Of a stretch of 64,000 bases of DNA, positions 39,133 to 48,622 are shown piece after piece. Position 1 is the stretch's first letter. Each line of letters opens with the position of its first letter. Position numbers and translations under genes: made by a program. This DNA comes from Lentzea sp. NBRC 102530 (lineage in GTDB: Bacteria > Actinomycetota > Actinomycetes > Mycobacteriales > Pseudonocardiaceae). The stretch covers positions 179,647 to 243,646 of the forward strand of contig NZ_BSTF01000014.1 in NCBI RefSeq assembly GCF_030269365.1, given 5' to 3'. The notes under the pieces are model-generated. The model searched no databases. It was not told the DNA's origin and worked only from the letters and a program-made list of their open reading frames with translations.

Positions 39133-40896
39133 GTGGCCACGCGAAAGAACTCACCGGCAACACCGAACGTCCCCAGTGCTCCGCCGATCACCGGCAGGCT
39201 GGGCCCGGCCGAGCGCGAGGAGTCGTGGCAACGCCTCGGCGCCGAGACCTTCGACCTCGTGGTGGTCGGCGGTGGCGTGGTCGGCGTCGGCGCGGCGCTC
39301 GACGCGGCCACCCGCGGTCTGCGGGTCGCCCTCGTCGAGGCGCGCGACCTGGCGTCCGGCACGTCGAGCAGGTCCAGCAAGCTCTTCCACGGCGGTCTGC
39401 GCTACCTGGAGCAGCTGGAGTTCGGCCTGGTGCGCGAGGCGTTGCGGGAACGCGAGCTCATGCTGACGCGGATCGCACCGCACCTGGTGAAGCCCGTCGC
39501 GTTCCTCTACCCGCTCTCGAACAGGGTCTGGGAACGCCCGTACACGGCGGCCGGCCTGTTCCTCTACGACACGATGGGCGGCGCCCGGTCCGTGCCGGGG
39601 CAGAAGCACCTCACGCGGGCGGGCGCGCTGCGGCTCGTCCCGGCGCTGAAGCGGGACGCGCTGATCGGCGGCATCCGCTACTACGACGCCCAGGCGGACG
39701 ACGCGCGGCACACGATGATGGTCGGTCGCACGGCCGCCCACTACGGCGCTGTCGTGCGGACGTCGACGCAGGTCGTCAGCTTCCTGCGGGAGGCGGACCG
39801 GGTGTCCGGCGTGCGGGTGCGCGACGTCGAGGACGGGCGCGAGGTCGACGTGCGGGCGCACGCGGTGATCAACGCGACCGGTGTGTGGACCGATGAGCTG
39901 CAACGGCTTTCGGGCTCGCGCGGGCGGTTCCGGGTGCGCGCGTCGAAGGGCGTGCACATCGTCGTGCCGCGTGACCGGATCGTCGCCGAGGCCGGGATGA
40001 TCCTGCGCACCGAGAAGTCCGTGCTGTTCGTCATCCCGTGGCGCAACCACTGGATCGTCGGGACCACCGACACCGACTGGAACCTCGACCTGGCGCACCC
40101 CGCGGCCACACAGCACGACATCGACTACATCCTCGAGCACGTCAACTCGGTCCTCGCGACCCCGTTGACGCACGACGACATCGAGGGCGTCTACGCGGGG
40201 CTGCGGCCGTTGCTCGCGGGCGAGTCCGACTCGACGTCGAAGCTGTCGCGCGAGCACGCGGTGGCGAGGGTCGCGCCGGGGCTGGTCGCGATCGCGGGCG
40301 GCAAGTACACGACGTACCGGGTGATGGGCGCGGACGCCGTGGACGCGGCGCACGTCGACCTGCCCGGCCGGATCCAGCCGTCCATCACCGACAAGGTGCC
40401 GCTGGTCGGCGCCGACGGCTACCACGCGCTGGTCAACCAGGCCGATCAACTGGCCGCCAAGCACGGCCTGCACCCGTACCGCGTCCGGCACCTGCTCGAC
40501 CGCTACGGCTCGCTGGTGCACGAGGTGCTGTCGCTCGCCGCGGACGACCCCGACCTGCTCAAGCCGATCCCGGCCTCCCCCGACTACCTCCAGGTCGAGG
40601 CGGTGTACGCGGCCTCGCACGAGGGCGCGATGCACCTGGAGGACGTGCTGACCAGGCGCACCCGCATCTCCATCGAGTACGCCCACCGCGGCGTCGACTC
40701 GGCGGAGGCGGTGGCCAGGCTGGTCGCGCCGGTGCTCGGCTGGGACGAGGACGCGATCAAGCGCGAGGTCGAGGTCTACAACGCCCGCGTCGAGGCCGAA
40801 CGCACGTCGCAGACGAAGCCGGACGACCAGGCGGCGGACGCCGTGCGGGCGGCGGCGCCGGAAGCACGTCCGCAACTGACGGAGCCCGTGAGCTGA
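39133..40896 (+). CDS. glpD: Aerobic glycerol-3-phosphate dehydrogenase
   Basis: 587 residues; FAD enzyme oxidising glycerol 3-phosphate to dihydroxyacetone phosphate and passing electrons to quinone. FAD-binding LVVVGGGVVGVGAALDAATRG (~43-63), SGTSSRSSKLFHGGLRYLEQ (substrate loop), NATGVWTDEL, VGTTDTDW, YAGLRPLLAG; C-terminal alpha domain typical of GlpD (~400-560) and a charged tail. GTG 39133 with GGAGG 8 nt upstream. Completes glycerol use with glpF-glpK. Confidence 0.95.
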   Translation: MATRKNSPATPNVPSAPPITGRLGPAEREESWQRLGAETFDLVVVGGGVVGVGAALDAATRGLRVALVEARDLASGTSSRSSKLFHGGLRYLEQLEFGLVREALRERELMLTRIAPHLVKPVAFLYPLSNRVWERPYTAAGLFLYDTMGGARSVPGQKHLTRAGALRLVPALKRDALIGGIRYYDAQADDARHTMMVGRTAAHYGAVVRTSTQVVSFLREADRVSGVRVRDVEDGREVDVRAHAVINATGVWTDELQRLSGSRGRFRVRASKGVHIVVPRDRIVAEAGMILRTEKSVLFVIPWRNHWIVGTTDTDWNLDLAHPAATQHDIDYILEHVNSVLATPLTHDDIEGVYAGLRPLLAGESDSTSKLSREHAVARVAPGLVAIAGGKYTTYRVMGADAVDAAHVDLPGRIQPSITDKVPLVGADGYHALVNQADQLAAKHGLHPYRVRHLLDRYGSLVHEVLSLAADDPDLLKPIPASPDYLQVEAVYAASHEGAMHLEDVLTRRTRISIEYAHRGVDSAEAVARLVAPVLGWDEDAIKREVEVYNARVEAERTSQTKPDDQAADAVRAAAPEARPQLTEPVS

Positions 40897-40926
40897 CTGT
40901 GATCAACCTCGGGCATGGTGGAAACC

Positions 40927-42360
40927 ATGTCTGGGGTTGACAGAAGAACGTTCCTGAAGGCCGGCGCCGTCGCAGGTGCCGCCACCACCACAACGTTGTC
41001 CACCACCGGCTCCGCGTCCGCCGCGGAGCCGGTGATCTTTCAGCACGGTGTCGCGTCGGGTGATCCGCTGCCCGACTCCGTGCTGCTGTGGACCCGCGTC
41101 ATCACGTCGTCGCCTATCAAGTGGGAGGTCGCGCGCGACGAGGACTTCCGCCGGATCGTGAAGCGCGGCACGACCCACACCTCCGCGGACCGCGACCACA
41201 CGGTCAAGGTCGACGTCCGCGGTCTGCTCCCGAACCGTCACCACTGGTACCGCTTCCGTGTCGGTGACGTCGTCTCACCGGTCGGCCGCACGAAGACCGC
41301 CGGCTGCGGCTCGGAACTGAACTTCGGCATGGCGTCGTGCGCGAACTGGTCCATGGGCCACTTCGCGGGCTACGGCTTCCTGGCGCAGCAGGACCTCGAC
41401 GCCGTGATCCACCTCGGCGACTACATCTACGAGGGCGTCTACGCGCCCGAGGTGCGCCCGGCGGACCCGCCGCACGAGTGCGTGACGCTCGACGACTACC
41501 GGCGCCGCCACGCGCAGGTGAAGACCGACCGGCACGTGCAGGCGATGCACGCGGCCCACCCGGTCATCGCGACGTGGGACGACCACGAGTCGGCCGACAA
41601 CTCGTCCAGCATCGGCTCGCCGTTGCACGACCCGGCGACCGAGGGCCCGTGGGGCGTCCGCCTGGCCGCCGCCACGCAGGCCTACTTCGAGTGGATGCCC
41701 GTCCGCGACAACAAGGTCGACCGGAGCTTCCAGTTCGGCCACCTCGCGTCGCTGACCATGCTCGACCTGCGCTCGTTCCGCACGGACACCACGATCCTCG
41801 GTGCCGCGCAACGCACGTGGCTGATCGACCGGCTCACGCGCGACGACTCGCGGTGGAAGCTCGTCGGCAACTCGGTGATGATCAGCCCGTTCAAGATCCC
41901 GCCGGCGCCGGGCTTCCCGTCGTCGAACCCGGACCAGTGGGACGGCTTCCCCGCCGACCGCGAACTGGTGCTGCGCGCGTTGGGCGAGCGGAGGAACACG
42001 GTCTTCCTGACGGGCGACATCCACAGCTCGTGGGCGTGCGAGGTGCCGTTCGAGGGCCGTTCGGTGGCGACCGAGTTCATCACGACGTCGCTGACCTCGG
42101 ACAACTTCGACGAGCTGCTGAAGGTGCCGCCGCGCACCGGATCCGTGCTGCTGGAGGCGCAGATCCAGCTGCTCAACCCGCACGCGAAGTTCGTGGAGCT
42201 CGACTCGCACGGCGTCGGCACGGTCAAGGTCACCGCCGGCGAGGTCCGCTACGACTGGCACTACACGGCGGACCGCAAGGACCCGGACAGCGCCGTGACG
42301 CGGGCGCATTCGTACCGCACCCGCCACGACACCGCCCAGGTCGAACGGGTCCTGCCCTGA
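40927..42360 (+). CDS. PhoD-like metallophosphatase, Tat-exported
   Basis: 477 residues. Tat signal DRRTFLKAGAVAG ending near ASA-AEP. An N-terminal Ig-like PhoD_N domain (FQHGVASGDPLPDSVLLWTRV) is followed by a metallophosphoesterase: HLGDYIYEG, TWDDHESADN, GNSVM, FLTGDIHSSW. PhoD enzymes hydrolyse phosphodiesters such as teichoic acids and phospholipids outside the membrane. ATG 40927 has GGTGG 5 nt upstream; ATG 40915 is in frame. Ends before two strong hairpins. Confidence 0.92.
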   Translation: MSGVDRRTFLKAGAVAGAATTTTLSTTGSASAAEPVIFQHGVASGDPLPDSVLLWTRVITSSPIKWEVARDEDFRRIVKRGTTHTSADRDHTVKVDVRGLLPNRHHWYRFRVGDVVSPVGRTKTAGCGSELNFGMASCANWSMGHFAGYGFLAQQDLDAVIHLGDYIYEGVYAPEVRPADPPHECVTLDDYRRRHAQVKTDRHVQAMHAAHPVIATWDDHESADNSSSIGSPLHDPATEGPWGVRLAAATQAYFEWMPVRDNKVDRSFQFGHLASLTMLDLRSFRTDTTILGAAQRTWLIDRLTRDDSRWKLVGNSVMISPFKIPPAPGFPSSNPDQWDGFPADRELVLRALGERRNTVFLTGDIHSSWACEVPFEGRSVATEFITTSLTSDNFDELLKVPPRTGSVLLEAQIQLLNPHAKFVELDSHGVGTVKVTAGEVRYDWHYTADRKDPDSAVTRAHSYRTRHDTAQVERVLP

Positions 42361-42364
42361 TGTG

Positions 42365-42412
42365 ACGGTGGCCTGGGGCGCGGAACCGCGGTTCAGCGCC
42401 CCAGGCCACCGT
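42365..42412. terminator. 48-bp near-perfect palindrome after phoD-like gene
   Basis: 17-bp arms (ACGGTGGCCTGGGGCGC) flank a centre that is itself a palindrome (GAACCGCGGTTC), with one mismatched pair at 42382/42395. Starts 5 bp after the stop at a convergent junction. Confidence 0.7.
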
Positions 42413-42436
42413 TCGGCGTTCGGGTCCGGACAGCGC

Positions 42437-42471
42437 TGTGGCGCGTGCGAAATCGTTCCGCACGCGCCACA
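42437..42471. terminator. Second hairpin at the same junction
   Basis: TGTGGCGCGTGCG-9 nt-CGCACGCGCCACA, perfect 13-bp arms, 29 bp before the end of the M20 gene on the other strand. Probably serves the minus-strand operon. Confidence 0.68.
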
Positions 42472-42499
42472 ACACTGCTCAGACCGAAAGGGTTCCGCT

Positions 42500-43777
42500 T
42501 CAGGCGAGAGCGGCCAGCGCGGTGTGCACCATGACGCGGACACCGACGAGGAGCGCGCGCTCGTCGAGGTCGAACGTCGGCTGGTGCAGATCGCGCTGCT
42601 TCTCCTGGCCGTTCCACACGCCGAGACGTGCGAACGAGCCGGGCACGTGCTCGAGGTACCAGCCGAAGTCCTCACCACCGGAGGACTGCTCGGTACCCGC
42701 GAGCGCGTCGTCGCCCAGTGCGGCCTCGATGCCGGCGCGCAGGATCTGGGTCGACTCGCGGTCGTTGACCACCGGCGGCACGCCGCGGCGGTGGTGCAGG
42801 TCGAAGCCCACGCCCGTGGGGGCCAGCAGGCCCGTGACGAGGTCCTTGACCAGCGGCTCCAGCTCGGCCCAGATGTCGCGGTCGCCGGTGCGCAGCGTGC
42901 CGCGCACCAGGCCGTCCTGCGGGACGGCGTTCGGCGCCTCGCCCGCGTGCACCGCGCCCCACACCAGGACGGTGCCGGAGCGGGGGTCGACGCGGCGCGA
43001 CAGCATCGTCGGCAGGCCGGTGATGACCGTGCCGAGGGCGTGCACCAGGTCCGCGGTGAGGTGCGGGCGCGAGGTGTGGCCGCCCGGCGAGGAAAGCCGC
43101 AGCTCCAGCAGGTCCGACGCCGACGTGATGGCGCCGATGCGGGTGCCGATGCGGCCGACCTGCAGGCGCGGGTCGCAGTGCAGGCCGAAGATCCGCTCCA
43201 CGCCGTCGAGGCCGCCCGCGGCGAGCACGTCCAGCGCACCGCCCGGCATGACCTCCTCCGCCGGCTGGAACACCAGGCGGATGCGGCCCGGCAGTTCCGT
43301 CGCCGACGCGAGCGCCAGCGCGGTGCCGATCAGGACCGTGGTGTGGGCGTCGTGACCGCACGCGTGCGACACACCGTCCACAGTGGAGCCGAACGGCAGG
43401 CCGGTGTTCTCGTGCAGCGGCAGGGCGTCCATGTCCGCGCGGAGTGCCACGCAGCGGGGGCCGTTGCCGATGTCGCAGATCAGGCCGGTGCCGCCGGGGA
43501 GGATGCGCGGCTTGAGGCCCACCTCGCGCAGCAGCTTCGCGACGAGTTCGGTGGTGTTGTACTCGCGCCGGGAGAGTTCCGGGTGGGCGTGGATGTGGCG
43601 GCGCCAGGCGACGACGTCGGAGGCGTGCGCCTTCAACCAGTCGTCGAGCCAGGCCGGGCCACGACCTTCACCGAGATCATCCACAGGAGACATGCTCACC
43701 CCGGTGGGGTCCACGAGCATCTCAGGGGACGTCTTCACAGTTGAGGGACCCGAAGGCCGGGAGTCCAGAACCGTCAT
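42500..43777 (-). CDS. M20D amidohydrolase (AmiA1-like N-acyl-amino-acid hydrolase)
   Basis: 425 residues including a ~50-residue N-terminal extension. Metal-binding motifs: HIHAHPELSRREYNT, LRADMDALPLHENTGLPF, SHACGHDAHTTVLIGTA, VFQPAEEVMPGGA and SSGGEDFGWYL. Family enzymes cleave N-acyl amino acids such as hippurate or indole-acetyl amino acids. ATG 43777 overlaps the stop of the second M20 gene (ATGA). Matches the position of mycobacterial amiA1. Confidence 0.92.
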   Translation of the reverse strand: MTVLDSRPSGPSTVKTSPEMLVDPTGVSMSPVDDLGEGRGPAWLDDWLKAHASDVVAWRRHIHAHPELSRREYNTTELVAKLLREVGLKPRILPGGTGLICDIGNGPRCVALRADMDALPLHENTGLPFGSTVDGVSHACGHDAHTTVLIGTALALASATELPGRIRLVFQPAEEVMPGGALDVLAAGGLDGVERIFGLHCDPRLQVGRIGTRIGAITSASDLLELRLSSPGGHTSRPHLTADLVHALGTVITGLPTMLSRRVDPRSGTVLVWGAVHAGEAPNAVPQDGLVRGTLRTGDRDIWAELEPLVKDLVTGLLAPTGVGFDLHHRRGVPPVVNDRESTQILRAGIEAALGDDALAGTEQSSGGEDFGWYLEHVPGSFARLGVWNGQEKQRDLHQPTFDLDERALLVGVRVMVHTALAALA

Positions 43778-44946
43778 GCCGCACCTCCGCGGGCCAGCAG
43801 CCGTGCTCGCTGCCGGGAATCGGTGGCTGTCGCGATCGTCGTCCAAGCCATGGCAAGTGCTCCGTCGAGGAGCGCACGGTCGGCCGACGCCGAGGCACAG
43901 GCGGTCGCGAACTCTTGTTGGTGGTTCACCGCGTCTCCGCAGTCGATGGCGATGGTCGGGTGGATGGCGGGCAACACTCTGGTGACGTTGCCCATGTCGG
44001 TGCTCCCGATCTTCTCCCGCTGTTCCTGTTCCGGCGAGAGCGGTCGTCTGCCCAGCTCGGTGGCCGCACGCCGGTAGGCGTCCGCGAGCCACGGGTCGGG
44101 AGTCAACTCGGCGTAGATCGGTGAGACCTGCACCACCTCATGGGTGCAACCGGTCGCGAGCGCACCGGCTGAAAAGCAGTCCCGAATTCGGTTCTCCAGG
44201 CGCTGCAACGATTCCAGGTTTTCCGCCCTCACGTCGAACATCGCCGACGCACGGGCGGGTATTACGTTCGGCACGGTACCGCCGTTGGTGACGATGCCGC
44301 TCACCATCTGGCCGGGCTCGAAGTGCTGCCGCAGCAGGCTGATCGACATCTGCGCGATCGTCACCGCGTCCGCGGCGTTGACGCCGAGGTGCGGAGCGGC
44401 CGCCGCGTGCGACGGCTTGCCCTGGTAGTGCACTTCCAGGTCCGTGATGGCCAGCGACTTCGCGGCACACGACTCGTACGGCGCGGGGTGCACCATCATC
44501 GAGAGCGAGACGTCGTCGAACACGCCTCGTTCCAGCATGAGCACCTTGCCGCCGCCGACCTCTTCCGCCGGGGTTCCGATCACCTTGATGGTGATACCCA
44601 ACTGGTCGGCGACGTCACGCAGAGCGAACGCCGTGCCGACCGAAGCGGCGGCGATGACGTTGTGCCCGCACGCGTGCCCTACCTCGGGCAGCGCGTCGTA
44701 CTCGGCGCACAGACCCAGGACGAGCTCACCGCTGCCGAACGTGGCGACGAACGCGGTGTTGAGGTCGGCGACGCCGCGCTCGACCTCGAAACCCTCCTCG
44801 ACCAGCAAAGAGGTGATCTTCTCGACGCTGCGGTGCTCCTGGAAGGCGAGCTCGGGCTCGGCGTGGATCGAGTGCGACAGGTCCAGCAGCGCGTCGGAGT
44901 ACCGCTCGACGGACGAGCGTGTGCTGATCTTCAAGTCGGTACCCAT
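43774..44946 (-). CDS. M20D amidohydrolase (AmiB1-like)
   Basis: 390 residues. Motifs HSIHAEPELAFQEHRS, CAEYDALPEVGHACGHNVIAA (Cys/His metal ligands), GTPAEEVGGGKVLM, HYQGKPSHAAAAPHLG and GSTDMGNVTRVLP. The CGHN sequence and length group it with AbgB-like aminobenzoyl-glutamate hydrolases rather than the CGHDAH type encoded downstream. ATG 44946 with GGTGG just upstream. Operon with the AmiA1-like gene. Confidence 0.91.
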   Translation of the reverse strand: MGTDLKISTRSSVERYSDALLDLSHSIHAEPELAFQEHRSVEKITSLLVEEGFEVERGVADLNTAFVATFGSGELVLGLCAEYDALPEVGHACGHNVIAAASVGTAFALRDVADQLGITIKVIGTPAEEVGGGKVLMLERGVFDDVSLSMMVHPAPYESCAAKSLAITDLEVHYQGKPSHAAAAPHLGVNAADAVTIAQMSISLLRQHFEPGQMVSGIVTNGGTVPNVIPARASAMFDVRAENLESLQRLENRIRDCFSAGALATGCTHEVVQVSPIYAELTPDPWLADAYRRAATELGRRPLSPEQEQREKIGSTDMGNVTRVLPAIHPTIAIDCGDAVNHQQEFATACASASADRALLDGALAMAWTTIATATDSRQRARLLARGGAA

Positions 44947-45151
44947 TGGCCACCATCCTGCATCACCACTTGACGGACGCGGTGCGCTGATGATGATCAA
45001 CCGGACGGCCGGTCGCAGCGCTGCGCCGAGCGGCGAGCGAGTTTCGGTCTGACCGATCAACGATGACGCAAATGGTCGAGAGATACGCTTAACTTTGACT
45101 ATTACATCCCAGCATTTGGGACGAGTCGTCTCACCTCGAACGACGCGCGAC

Positions 45152-45445
45152 CTATCCCTTCTTGGCCGCGCGCTCCTTGCGCCACTTCGCCCACCGCTTC
45201 TTGTTGCGGTAGTAGACCAGCGCGAACAGGACGACGGCGATGCCGCCTATCCACAGCTTGCGCTTGGTCTCCTCACGAGCTTCAGGCGACGGCTCCTGCG
45301 GCGCGTTCACGTTCGGCGCCGGGTTGACAGTCGTCTGCTGGGCTGCCGCGACAGGCGCGTTCGCCGCCTCTTGCGCGGACGCCACTCCGGCGATCCCGAG
45401 AACGCTCATCAGCGAGAACACGCAGGCCAGCAACAACCTCGACAT
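45152..45445 (-). CDS. Small exported membrane-anchored protein
   Basis: 97 residues. Sec signal peptide (SRLLLACVFSLMSVLGIAGVASAQE, cleavage after ASA), a ~30-residue Ala/Pro/Gln-rich segment, a C-terminal transmembrane helix (LWIGGIAVVLFALVYY) and a strongly basic tail (RNKKRWAKWRKERAAKKG). That layout places the short mature part outside and the basic tail in the cytoplasm. Family not recognised. Confidence 0.75.
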   Translation of the reverse strand: MSRLLLACVFSLMSVLGIAGVASAQEAANAPVAAAQQTTVNPAPNVNAPQEPSPEAREETKRKLWIGGIAVVLFALVYYRNKKRWAKWRKERAAKKG

Positions 45446-45452
45446 GCCCTGA

Positions 45453-45458
45453 ACTCTA
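45453..45458 (-). promoter_or_regulatory. -10 hexamer TAGAGT, small exported protein gene
   Basis: TAGAGT with 7 nt to the ATG at 45445. Confidence 0.5.
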
Positions 45459-45501
45459 CCCCGAATACCACGATCGAAGGTCACCCAAACTAGTTAAGCG
45501 C

Positions 45502-46494
45502 CTACCGTGAGTCCGATTGAAACGCCTGCAAAATCTGCTCGGCCGCGAGGGTGGCGGTGAGCTCGCCGAGGCGCACCTTCTCCTCGAGCGAGGGGGCGAG
45601 CGACCGCACGGCGGCGCTCTCGCGCACCTGCCGCCACAGTTCGTCGTGGACCATCATCCAGGTCCACTCGACCTGCTGACGTCGACGTCGCTCGTCCAGT
45701 TCACCGGCGTCCTGCAGCGTCCGCCGGTGTTCCAGCACTCGGGACCAGAGGTCGTCGAGACCGGTTCCGGTGAGACCCGAGCAGGTGAGCACCGGCGGGT
45801 GCCACACCGCGTCCGGCGGGCGCAGCAGCTTCAGCGCCCCGGCCAGTTCGCGCGCGGCCTTGCGGGCGTCCAGCTCGTGGTCGCCGTCGGCCTTGTTGAC
45901 CGCGATGACGTCCGCGAGCTCCAGGATGCCCTTCTTGATCCCCTGCAGCTGGTCACCGGTGCGCGCCAGGGTCAGGAACAGCGAGCAGTCCGTCATGTTG
46001 GCCACGGCGACCTCGGACTGCCCGACGCCGACCGTCTCGACCAGCACGACGTCGAACCCCGCGGCCTCGACCAGCACGATCGTCTCGCGGGTGGCCTTGG
46101 CGACCCCGCCGAGCGTTCCGGACGTGGGCGAGGGCCGGATGAACGCGTTGCGGTCGACCGAAAGCCGCTGCATGCGCGTCTTGTCACCGAGGATGCTGCC
46201 GCCGGTGCGGGTCGAGGACGGGTCGACGGCGAGCACCGCGACCCGGTGGCCCTGCCCGGTCAGCGCGGTGCCGAGGGCGTCGATGAACGTCGACTTGCCG
46301 ACGCCGGGGACGCCGGTGATGCCGACGCGGATCGCGTTGCCGGACTTCGGCAGCAGCTCGACCAGCAGCTCCTGGGCCTTGGCCCGGTGGTCCGCCCGCG
46401 TGGACTCGACCAGCGTGATGGCCCTGGCCAGCACGCCCCTGTTGCCGTCGAGGACGCCTCGGGTGAGCTCGGCGACGTCGATCGTCCTAGCCAT
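45502..46494 (-). CDS. meaB: Methylmalonyl-CoA mutase-associated GTPase MeaB
   Basis: 330 residues; G3E-type GTPase that protects and reloads methylmalonyl-CoA mutase with adenosylcobalamin. Walker A GVPGVGKSTFID (~59-70), AVDPSSTRTGGSILGDKTRM (switch/base recognition), VETVGVGQSE (Walker B), VNKADGDHE (NKxD). Overlaps the mutB end by 8 bp. Confidence 0.96.
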   Translation of the reverse strand: MARTIDVAELTRGVLDGNRGVLARAITLVESTRADHRAKAQELLVELLPKSGNAIRVGITGVPGVGKSTFIDALGTALTGQGHRVAVLAVDPSSTRTGGSILGDKTRMQRLSVDRNAFIRPSPTSGTLGGVAKATRETIVLVEAAGFDVVLVETVGVGQSEVAVANMTDCSLFLTLARTGDQLQGIKKGILELADVIAVNKADGDHELDARKAARELAGALKLLRPPDAVWHPPVLTCSGLTGTGLDDLWSRVLEHRRTLQDAGELDERRRRQQVEWTWMMVHDELWRQVRESAAVRSLAPSLEEKVRLGELTATLAAEQILQAFQSDSR

Positions 46495-48622
46495 GGTGGC
46501 CGAGTTGCTTCGCGAGCTTGACCAGCAGGTCCTTGGCCGCGTCCGCGATCACCGTGCCGGGCGGGAAGATCGCCGCCGCGCCCGCCGCGTACAGCTCGTC
46601 GAAGTCCTGCGGCGGGATGACGCCGCCGACGACGATCATGATGTCCTCGCGGCCGAGCTTGGCCAGCTCCTCCTTGAGCGACGGGACGAGCGTGAGGTGG
46701 CCGGCGGCGAGCGAGCTGACGCCGACGATGTGCACGTCGGCCTCGACCGCCTGCAGCGCGACCTCCTCGGGCGTCTGGAACAGCGGGCCGACGTCGACGT
46801 CGAAGCCGAGGTCCGCGAACGCCGTGGCGATCACCTTCTGGCCGCGGTCGTGGCCGTCCTGTCCCATCTTGGCGACGAGGATGCGCGGACGGCGGCCTTC
46901 TTCCTCCGCGAACGTCTCGACGACCTCGCGGCAGGAGTCCACGTTGGACACCGAACCGACCTCCTGCCGGTACACCCCTGAGATGGTGCGGATCTGCGCG
47001 CTGTGCCGGCCCCACACCTTGCCGAGCGACTCGGAGATCTCGCCGACGGTGGCCTTGGCGCGGGCGGCGTCGATCGCCAGCTCCAGCAGGTTGCCCTCGC
47101 CGGTCGCCGCCTTCGTGAGCGCGTCCAGCGCACTGTCCACAGCGGACTGGTCGCGTTCTTCCCTGAGCCTGCGCAGCTTTTCGAGCTGTTGCGCGCGCAC
47201 GCCCGCGTTGTCGACCTTGAGGACCTCGATCTGCTCGTCGTCGGTCACCAGGTACTTGTTGACGCCGATGACGGGCTGGCGGCCGGAGTCGATGCGCGCC
47301 TGGGTGCGGGCCGCCGCCTCCTCGATGCGCAGCTTGGGGATGCCCTCGTCGATCGCGCGGGCCATGCCGCCGGCCTTCTCGACCTCGGTGATGTGCTCCC
47401 ACGCCTTGGCGGCGAGTTCGTTGGTGAGGCGCTCGACGTACGCGCTGCCGCCCCACGGGTCGATGACGCGCGTGGTGCCCGATTCCTGTTGCAGCAGCAG
47501 CTGGGTGTTGCGGGCGATGCGCGCCGAGAAGTCGGTCGGCAACGCGAGGGCTTCGTCCAACGCGTTGGTGTGCAACGACTGCGTGTGTCCCTGCGTCGCC
47601 GCCATCGCCTCGACGCACGTGCGCGCGACGTTGTTGAACACGTCCTGCGCGGTGAGGCTCCACCCGCTCGTCTGGCAGTGGGTCCGCAGGCTCAGCGACT
47701 TCTGGGACTTGGGTTCGAAGTCGTTGACCAGCTTCGCCCAGAGCAGCCGCGCGGCTCGCATCTTGGCGATCTCCATGAAGTAGTTCATGCCGATCGCCCA
47801 GAAGAAGCTCAGGCGCGGCGCGAACTTGTCGACGTCCAGCCCCGCTTCCCGGCCCGCCCGGATGTACTCGACGCCGTCCGCCAGCGTGTACGCCAGCTCC
47901 AGGTCGGCCGTCGCGCCCGCCTCCTGCATGTGGTAGCCGGAGATCGAGATGGAGTTGTACTTCGGCATGTGCTGGGAGGTGAAGGCGAAGATGTCGGAGA
48001 TGATCCGCATCGACTGCTTGGGCGGGTAGATGTAGGTGTTGCGGACCATGAACTCCTTGAGGATGTCGTTCTGGATCGTCCCCATGAGCTGCTCCGGCTT
48101 CACCCCCTGCTCCTCCGCCGCCACCACGAACAGGGCGAGGACCGGCAGCACCGCGCCGTTCATCGTCATCGACACGGACATCTTGTCGAGCGGGATGCCG
48201 TCGAACAGCGTGCGCATGTCGTAGATGGAGTCGATGGCCACGCCCGCCATGCCGACGTCACCGGCGACGCGCGGGTGGTCCGAGTCGTAGCCGCGGTGGG
48301 TCGCCAGGTCGAACGCGACGGACAACCCCTTCTGGCCCGCGGCGAGGTTGCGGCGGTAGAAGGCGTTCGACTCCTCGGCCGTCGAGAAACCCGCGTACTG
48401 GCGGACGGTCCACGGCTGGTTGACGTACATCGTGGGGTACGGGCCGCGCAGGAACGGCGCCACGCCGGGGTACGTCTGCAGGAAGTCCAGGCCCTCGGTG
48501 TCCTCCGGGCCGTAGACCGGCTTGACCGCGATGCCCTCCGGGGTCTCCCAGTTGGGCAGGTCGGTCTCGTACTCGCCCTGCGGGAGGGGGCCGAGGTCGA
48601 TGTCCGCGAAGTTGGGGATCAT
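46487..48622 (-). CDS. mutB: Methylmalonyl-CoA mutase large (alpha) subunit
   Basis: 711 residues; interconverts (R)-methylmalonyl-CoA and succinyl-CoA. Catalytic TIM barrel (~1-550, with TMYVNQPWTVRQYAGFSTAE, SISGYHMQEAGA and RTHCQTSGWSL) and C-terminal cobalamin-binding domain with the base-off motif MGQDGHDRGQKVIA (DxHxxG), SSLAAGHLT and GGVIPPQD. ATG 48622 overlaps mutA (ATGA). Confidence 0.97.
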   Translation of the reverse strand: MIPNFADIDLGPLPQGEYETDLPNWETPEGIAVKPVYGPEDTEGLDFLQTYPGVAPFLRGPYPTMYVNQPWTVRQYAGFSTAEESNAFYRRNLAAGQKGLSVAFDLATHRGYDSDHPRVAGDVGMAGVAIDSIYDMRTLFDGIPLDKMSVSMTMNGAVLPVLALFVVAAEEQGVKPEQLMGTIQNDILKEFMVRNTYIYPPKQSMRIISDIFAFTSQHMPKYNSISISGYHMQEAGATADLELAYTLADGVEYIRAGREAGLDVDKFAPRLSFFWAIGMNYFMEIAKMRAARLLWAKLVNDFEPKSQKSLSLRTHCQTSGWSLTAQDVFNNVARTCVEAMAATQGHTQSLHTNALDEALALPTDFSARIARNTQLLLQQESGTTRVIDPWGGSAYVERLTNELAAKAWEHITEVEKAGGMARAIDEGIPKLRIEEAAARTQARIDSGRQPVIGVNKYLVTDDEQIEVLKVDNAGVRAQQLEKLRRLREERDQSAVDSALDALTKAATGEGNLLELAIDAARAKATVGEISESLGKVWGRHSAQIRTISGVYRQEVGSVSNVDSCREVVETFAEEEGRRPRILVAKMGQDGHDRGQKVIATAFADLGFDVDVGPLFQTPEEVALQAVEADVHIVGVSSLAAGHLTLVPSLKEELAKLGREDIMIVVGGVIPPQDFDELYAAGAAAIFPPGTVIADAAKDLLVKLAKQLGHHG

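Noticed and set aside
43774..45060. Longer N-terminus for the AmiB1-like protein
   Set aside because: The extra 38 residues contain no family sequence; ATG 44946 fits the family length.
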